DNA from: Tubiluchus corallicola
Lineage: Eukaryota; Priapulida; Priapulimorpha; Priapulimorphida; Tubiluchidae
Length of the DNA: 64,000 nucleotides
Assembly (NCBI GenBank): GCA_030141605.1
Contig: JAQGDQ010000025.1
Span: 664,907-728,906 of the forward strand
Direction of reading: 5' to 3'
Positions 10,510-19,500 of this stretch are shown one piece after another (position 1 is the stretch's first letter; every line of letters starts with the position of its first letter). The position numbers and the translations under genes were made by a program. Below the pieces are notes generated by a model that was given only the letters and a program-made list of their open reading frames with translations, was not told the DNA's origin and did no database searches.

Positions 10510-13500
10510 GTACATAAAAAACATTCTTTCTTTTACGTTCAACTAATCTTTCGCTAAATAAGTAAAATAACTTGTACAGTAGTTAGTAAGTCTAATATCT
10601 TCTTAGGTTTGGCACACTTTCTTACTATACATGTTGAGTAACATGTGGTACACCATTGCCCAGAGTATTTCATGATTTTCTTAATGGATTTCATTTTTAT
10701 ATAATGAAGATACAGCTGTCCTATTGAGATGAAATAACGGCTACTGGTAAGCCGTTTCTTCACATTTCAAGAACTCCTATGTTTGGTCCAGTTGATGGTG
10801 GTAATTTGCAGATTATTCTGTAACTTTCCTGGACCATCCAGGCATCCGTTGGTAAAAGAGATTAAAGTTTGTTTCATCCTCAACCTGGTTTGCCTCTTTG
10901 ACAGTGTACATCTGTCCGTCAAGAGTTTGAGCTGTCATATTCTGAGATGCAATAATATATGAAATTTCTAAGCTATTGTTGTTGACGATGATGTTATTGG
11001 TGGTGATAGATGTGGTGGTTGTGTTGATAGTTTTGAAAGTAATAACAAGAGAACCATAGAAGAGCTGCACCTCCACTCTTGAAATTTGGTGTGTTCTTGT
11101 AAATACATACACTTGTACTCGCTTCACACATATACACCCATGTAAACCCAGCCGCAGTGCATTGATAGCAAGGTACATCATCATATTAAAATTAAATACA
11201 TTGTCAGAAAGTGAAATACATCTTTTTAAGTGACTATGTTTTAAAATGCAATGTAGAAAATAAAATTACAATAGCATTTTTTAAAACTACATTGAAATAA
11301 AAGGAAATCCATTGACAAAGTTTTGAAATAAATTGTAGGAAAATGAAATACGTCATTGATCTTTTGAAGTACATTTTATAAAAATGAAATCCATCAAGCA
11401 TCTTTTGAAATATATTGTAGGAAAATGAAATACTTTGTCTAATTCAGTAAATTAATAGTGCATCTTTAAGAATACTGTGCAAAAAGGTGTCTCCTGTAGT
11501 TTCAGGAGTTTATTTCCATCCCAATTGGATCTTGCCATTAAGCCAAATGAACAAAGCCACATAAGCAAAATGAATGACTACCCCACCCCCTGGTCAGATG
11601 AACGGGTTAGCTAAGTAATCGTGGTATGTGCTTAGTAGCCGAGGTTAGGAATTTCACCGACTGTCGTTGGTTATCGCCTGGTTCGCAACAAGGCTGATCT
11701 CGAAAAAGTTTTAATTTGAAGTTCCATGTATGCTTGAATTAAGTCACTCACCTTTGCAGCTACCCCATCATTTTGACACTTATTACGGCTTTAGCTCAGT
11801 AGCCTTCGTGTAAAGAAGCCAAAACTGGGTTATATCTTACACTCATTTTCTATACAACTTATTTTAGATGCTTGCGCTTAACTATAATTGAGCGAGAATA
11901 TATGTGCGTCAATAGTTAAGGATACTAGTATCATGGTGTAGGCAGACTTGTTTCTCTTGAATCAAATCTAAATTTTGTTCTTTAATAGCATCAACATACG
12001 TTTGGATAGCCTCTTTAAATTGATTAACTGTGATTGCTTCCAAGCCCTTTGTGGTAAACCATTCCACAGTACCCTATGGTTAAAAAAGTATTTTCTTAAA
12101 ACCCAGCTTTGCTCTTTTCTATGTTTTTGGTAACCCTAGGTGTGCAAGAAGACAGTTCACTCTCTGTAGAGATCTTTCCGCTAAGACATCTGGACAAATA
12201 TGTTATCTAGAAGAAGGGTCTTTTTTTGGTTTATACTTCAGTACTCAACCTAAGTTACTGTTTTCCTGATCTACAGGCACTATATTTTGGTTACTTTTTT
12301 GAAGTTTAATGATGACAAAATAATAATTAGTGACTGCTAATTGATCATTTTTCTCTTATTCATGATTTCAATGACAAGAATTGAAACAAAAAAAACCAAA
12401 ACAACATTTAAGGCAAAACATAATTTTGTGAGTTTTCTATTTCAAATAGAAGCAGCTGGAAAATTTTTATTGTGATACTGACAGTTACTAATGAAAAATT
12501 TTTGTAAACGTAAACAAATACCAGACGGGGTTAACATATCTGTAGTGCAATTTCTCATGTACATATTCTAGAAATTTAGTAAACATGGCTTTATTGCCTG
12601 TCAGCACAGTGCTCAGTTGTTAGCATATTTACAAAGCAGTGCATTAAGGAATACTACAATGACTGCCTAACTGTTTGTTTACATTACTGCTATTGAATCC
12701 TAAAATGTTTTTTAATGGATCACACATTTTATAATAGTTACTGCCCATATTTGTGGCATCTGTTGGACTGCTAATGCACGTTGCTAATGCCAAGGCTTGT
12801 GTAATCACTCTTGTATTGCTTAGGCTAGTGAATTTTGTGAGTTGTTAGCAGCTATTGGCAACAAGAGACAAAAAGGAAACTTGTGAATATCAATTACTTT
12901 ATTTAAAAAAAATTCAAATGTTCCTGTTATGCCATTGGAAGCAAACCTTGTTTCTTTGTAACAATGTGTGTTACGACAAGATCTCTCAAAACAGTGAATC
13001 AAACGACATTGCTTAATTTCAACTTATTGATGTAGCTGTTAGCTATACATTGGGTATAATATATGTATGTATTCTGCTAAAGAGGTTCTTGTTGGAAATG
13101 AAACAGTTGAAAGAGCTAATCATTTTTGAACTAAAATGAATAACGGCAGTAATCAGAGTGTAACTAGCAACACCTTTGTACTCGCAACTGCATTTTTCAG
13201 CACATTCTTCATAATTATTGGACTCATCATCATTGTTCTAAATATGCTTGTTGTCACTGCTATTCTCAAATATAAAAAGTTGCAAACAATGTCAAATTGG
13301 CTCTTGCTTAATCTGTCAGTGGGTGATGGATTGCTTGGCAGTATGGCATTGATGCTTGTAGACGGCGTTTTGCACATGAATGTTATTTCTGCAAATAAGT
13401 GCTTATTTATTGTGGTGTTCTCACAAATTTGTGGCACATGTTCAGTCACAACCCTTATTGTGATCACGGCAGAACGTTATATTGCAATAGTACATCCACT

Positions 13501-16500
13501 TTTCCTTTCAAAAATACAATCTTCACACATTGTTATTCTCATTACTATGACATGGATATGGGCAGCATTTTTTGGATTGATAATTTTGTATGGACAGCGC
13601 ATGACAAGTCGACTTGTTTATTGTTCTTTTTACAATGCGGTACATCCAAAATATTTCATTGCTCTTAACATATATGGTATCACAGCAATGTTGTTTGTTT
13701 TCACTGGCTATGCGAGAATTATGTTAATTGCAAATCGCCACCAAAGACAGATTAATCCAGTTTCACAACAGAGTTGTCAGCTACTGCAAAACGTCAAGTC
13801 TGCAAAGATAATGTTCGTTGTTGCTGGGACGTTTGCGATCTGCTGGATGCCGATTAATGTAACAGGCATGTTTTTCATGTATGCCACGGACAGAAAAGAA
13901 AACTTCTATGTGGAGCTTTTTTGCTATGCTATGGTCTTTATTAACTCAATGGTCAATCCATTGATATATGCTTGGAAACACAAACATTTTAAGCTAAGCT
14001 TTGCACACATGTTGACATGTAAATCAGGGGAGCCAAATTTCAAATCCATGGAAAGATTTTAGTTAATACTGCTATTGTATGTCACAGTGTTTGATTTACG
14101 CATATAATTGGACAAGCATTTACAATACGAACAGCTAAGGCAGACTTCATATTACACATGTTAAACTTTTGTGTAATTTTTAGAATACACTGCAAGCTGT
14201 TGTGCCTTTTTATTAATGACAAGCTTGGTATTAAATGTTAGCTATTGTTGTTGTTGCTGTTGCTGCTGTTGTTGTTGTCGTCGTTGTTACTGCTACTGTT
14301 GTTGCTGTTGCTATTGTTGTTGTTGAATAATACAGTGTGAATGATGTTGTTGTTGTTGTCGTCGTTGTCACTGCTACTGTTGTTGCTGTTGCTGTTGCTG
14401 TTGCTATTGTTGTTGTTGAATAAATACAGTTTGAATGAAGGTGGGTGCTGATACCATTACGTATTTGATTTTTTTATTTGCACGTGCATTGTGTGCTTCA
14501 GTGTATTAGCATGGTGCATGCCTTTGCAATGTAGACATTTTGGGTTGATATATTACAGATGATTACATTTTATTAACATCATAATCTCTGCATCATTAAT
14601 GTATCACTTATTAACTTTCATAAACTTCTGCAATTTTACTTGCTTCTAACTAATTTATTGCAAGTCAACTAACATGTAATAACTTGTAATGATACTTTAA
14701 TCATACATATTTAGTTGACTGACTTGATTTGAGCTGCCAAAAGTCCTGAATGCATGTGAGAAATTGCACTACATACATAAAATTGCTCCATGTATTCGAA
14801 TGTACCCATTTACAACACTTGTTATTGCACATGTCTTTGGGACATTGGGTTTATTGCATATGCTTTTGGTGGCCCTACATATGCAAGGAGACAGTTCACC
14901 CTCTGTAACAGCCTTTCCTCTTTTCGAAAAATATGCTTGTCACCTAGAAGAAGGGTCTTTTTACTCGGCTAATATTTCTGTACTCACCTCAAATTACTGT
15001 TTTATTAATAGGCAGTTACCAACGTTTAAAGTTACCAACGGTGACTGTTAATTTGGCAACTAACTGTTATTCATAAATAATTTCCATTTTAAATGAGTGC
15101 AGTTATGAAATTTTTGCTGTGGTACTGACCCTTACTAATGAAAAGTTTTTCCACACATTATTAATCAGCGGAGAGAGTTATCATAAGTTTTTGTAAGTTC
15201 ACAATTCTGTTCTGCACAACATATAAATAGCCAATGATTAATACATTTCTCAGATATTTTTCAGCTATCCGTAGGCAGTTTCTTGTACACATATTCTAGT
15301 AGACTTGTAAAACATGGTTTTTTTGTCTGTCAGCACAGCAGTTATTAGTGTATTTACAGACCAGCACTCTAAGGAATACTACATACAATTGCTGCCTTGT
15401 TTGTTTGTGTTATTACTATTAGCCTGTAAAATATTTTATACATTTTATAATAACTACTGCCAATACTTATTGCATCTGCTGGACTGCTAATGCATGTTTG
15501 CTAAAGCAAAGGCTTGCATAATCATTAGTGAATTACTTAGGCTATTGCAATTTGTGAGTGGTTAGTCGCTGTTGGGAATGATTGGCAAAAGAAGTATTGT
15601 AAATATAGGTCAGTTTATATCGAAAAGATATTCACTTTTTTTGTTATGACATTGGAAGCAAAACCCTTTTTCTTTGTAGTAATGTGCGTTTACGATAAGA
15701 TCTCTCAAAACAGTCACTCATAGGACATTGCTTAAATTTCTGCCTCTCAGTGTAGCTGTTAACTATACATTGGGTGTAATATATGTGTGTATTCTGCTAA
15801 AGAGGTTCTTGTTGCAAATGAAACAGTTGAAAGAGCTTATCATTTTTGAACTAAAATGAATAACGGCAGTAATCACAGTGTAACTAGCAACACCTTTGTA
15901 TTCGCAACTGCATTTTTCTGCACATTCTTTATAATTATTGGACTCATCATCATTGTTCTAAATATGCTTGTTGTCACTTCTATTCTCAAATATAAGAAGT
16001 TGCAAACAATGTCGAATTGGCTGGTGCTTAATTTGTCAGTGGGTGATGGATTATTTGGCAGCATGGCATTGATGCTTGTAGATGGTGTCTTGCACATGAA
16101 TGTTATTTCTGCAAATAAGTGCTTATTTATTATGGTGTTCTCACAAGTTTGTGGCACATGTTCAGTCACAACCCTTATCGTGATCACGGCAGAACGTTAT
16201 ATTGCAATAGTACACCCATTTTTTCTTCCAAAAATACAATCTTCACACATTGTTATTCTCATTACTATGACGTGGATATGGGCAGCATTTTTTGGATTGA
16301 TTACTTTGTATGGACAGCGCATGACAAGTCGACTTGTTTACTGTTCTATTTACAATATGATAACTCCAATGCATTTCATTGCTTTTAGCATATATGGTAT
16401 CACAACAATGTTGTTAATTTTCATTGGCTATGCAAGAATTATGTTAATTGCAAATCGCCATCAAAGACAGATTAATCCAGTTTCACAACAGAGTTCTCAG

Positions 16501-19500
16501 TTACTGCAAAACATCAAGTCTGCAAAGATAATGTTCGTTGTTGCTGGGACGTTTGCGATCTGCTGGATGCCGATTAATGTAACAGGCATGTTTTTCATGT
16601 ATGCCACGGACAGAAAAGAAAACTTCTATGTGGAGCTTTTTTGCTATGCTATGGTCTTTATTAACTCAATGGTCAATCCATTGATATATGCTTGGAAACA
16701 CAAACATTTTAAGCTAAGCTTTGCACACATGTTGACTTGTAAATCAGGGGAGCCAAATTTCGAATTCTTTTAAAGATCTTAGTTAATACATCTATTGTAT
16801 GTCACAATGTGTGTTAACTTTAAGTAAGCATTTACAATGCGAGCAGTTAAAGCAGACTTCATATTACACATGTTAAATTTTTCTGTAATTGTTAGAATAC
16901 ACTGCAAGCTGTTGTACCCTTTTATTAATGACAAGCTTGGTATTAAATGTTAACTGTTGTTGTTGTTGTGGTCATAGTTGTCGTTGTTGCTGCCACTGCT
17001 GTTGCTATTATTGTTGAATAAATGCAGTATGAATGATACTGTTGTTTTCGTTGTCGCTGCCACTGCCACTGCTGATGCTGCTGCTATTGCTGCTGTTTCT
17101 ATTGTTGTTGTTGAACAAATACAGTGAGAACGATGTTGTTGTTTTCGTTGTCCCTGCCACTGCCACTGCTGTTGCTGTTACTGCTGCTCCTGCTGCTGCT
17201 ATTGTTGTTGTTGAATAAATACAGTATGAATGAGTGCAATTGCTATACAATTTCGTATTTGATTTTGTTTACACAGTTTATTGTGTGTGTTGTGTGCTTC
17301 AGTGTATTACCATACATTTCCAGTGTAGACATTTTTAGCTTGATGTATTACAGATGATTATAATTTATTAACATCATAATCTGTGTATCATTAATGTATC
17401 GCTTATTAACTTTAACTTCTGCAATTTAACTTGCTTCTAACTAACTTACTGCAAGTCAATTAACATGTAATGATATTTTAATCACATTTATTTAGTTGAC
17501 TGATTAGATTAGAGCTGCCAAAAGTCCTGAATGCATGTGAGAAATTGCACTACATACATAAAATTGCTCCATGTATTCGAATGTACCCATTTACAGCATT
17601 TGTTATTGCATATGTCTTTGGGACTCTGGGTTTATTGCATATGCTTTTGGTGGCCCTACATATGCAAGGAGAAAGTTCACCCTCTGTAACAGTCTTTCCT
17701 CTTTTGGAACAATATACTTGTCATCTAGAAGAAGGGTCTTTTTACTTGGGTAATATTTCTGTACTCCACCTCAAATAGCAGTTTCACTGCTATGTACTAT
17801 ATTTCAGTTAGTTTTTAAAAGTTTAATTCTGCCAAAGTAATAGGTGACTGTTAGTTTGGCAGCTCACTCTTATTCACAAATAATTTCATATGAAGCAGCA
17901 TGTATTTCTGTCATCGAGTCAGTGCAAAAAACTAGACAATATTGTAGCTCCCTTTTGGAAAAGACCCAGATATTATGTTGACGATATTTATGAACCTTAT
18001 CAGCCACGAACTTCACCGGAATTTCCACATTTATAACCATTCGTCTTGAAATCATTGTTTGACAATTTGAGCGTGAAATGCCTCATTCGTGATAAATTAT
18101 CACAACTATTACTGATTCTTGAGGAATTTCAAATGTTCTGAACACAAAAAATAAAAACAACATGTAAGAAATACAGAATTGTTTTTCAGTATAGTACCTA
18201 TATCTGTATGTTATATAGCCAAATGATATTGATTAGTAAGCCATCTAATGGGACAGACTTTTGCTTTTAAAACTGCTATTTTGGAAAATAAGAACTTTTT
18301 ATGATGCAGAGCCAAGGAAAGTCAATGTCCAGTGTGGAAAGATGGCTAAGAACATGCACATACCTGTTAAACTTTATTTGCACATGTATCCTTAAATAAT
18401 TTATATACTTTAGTATGACCTACATCGGGTTCTGTGCAAATGTTCTTTGTCAGTACAATGTTGTCTTTTGCACATAAAGAAACATTTGTTTTTGGTGTTT
18501 GCAAAAGTGTGCCACTATTTTTGTTGTATTAATTTTTATAAGAGCAGTTTTTGGCAGCTCACTCTTATTCACAAATAATTTTGTGGTCTTTGATTTCAAA
18601 TGACTGCAGTTGTGAAATTTTTACTGTTATACTGACCCTTACTAATGAAAAGTTTTTCCTTACATAAGAAAATAGCAGAGAGAGTTAAAATAAGTTTTCG
18701 CAAGTTCACAACTGTTTTCTGCAAAAAAGATCAATGGCCCATGATTATTTCATTTCTCAGATATTTGGCAGCTATCTGTAGTGCAGTTTCTTGTATACAT
18801 ATTCTAGTAGACTAGTAAAACATGGCTTTTTTCGTCTGTCAACCTGCAGTTATTAGTGTATTTACAAAGCAACACACAAAGGAATACTACAATTGCTGTG
18901 TTGTTTATTTGTGTTATTGCTGGTAGCCTCTAGAATATTTTATAATGGATCATACACATTTTATAATAACTGCTGCCAATACTAATGTAGCTGGACTGCT
19001 AATGCATATTTGCTATGCATGTGGAATCATTAGTGAAGTACTTAGGCTATTGAAGTTTGTGAGTTGTTAGTGCATGTTGGGAATGAGAGGCATAAGAAGT
19101 ATTGGGAATATAAGTCAGTTTACATCGAAAAAATGTTCAGTTTTTTGTTACAACATTGGAAGAAAAACCTTTTTTGTTTGTGCGTTACGATAAGATCTCT
19201 CAAAACAGTCACTCAAAGGGCATTGCTTAATTTCTGCCTCTCAATGTAGCTGTTAGCTATACATTGGCTGTAATATACGTGTGTATTCTGCTAAAGAGGT
19301 TCTTGTTACAAATGAAACAGTTGAAAGAGCTTATCATTTTTGAACTGAAATGAATAACAGCACTAATCAGAGTGTAACTAGTGACACTTTTGTACTCGCA
19401 GCTGCATTTTTCAGCACATTCTTCATAATTATTGGACTCATCATCATTGTTCTAAATATGCTTGTTGTCACTGCTATTCTCAAATATAAAAAGTTGCAAA

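Noticed and set aside
14764-15051. A small plus-strand protein shared with 17545-17778
   Set aside because: The frame has different ends in the two GPCR units and is disrupted in unit 1. The similarity comes from the segmental duplication, not from coding constraint.
17008-17357. Leu-, Ala- and Thr-rich open frames on both strands
   Set aside because: They are translations of the GTT/GCT trinucleotide array.
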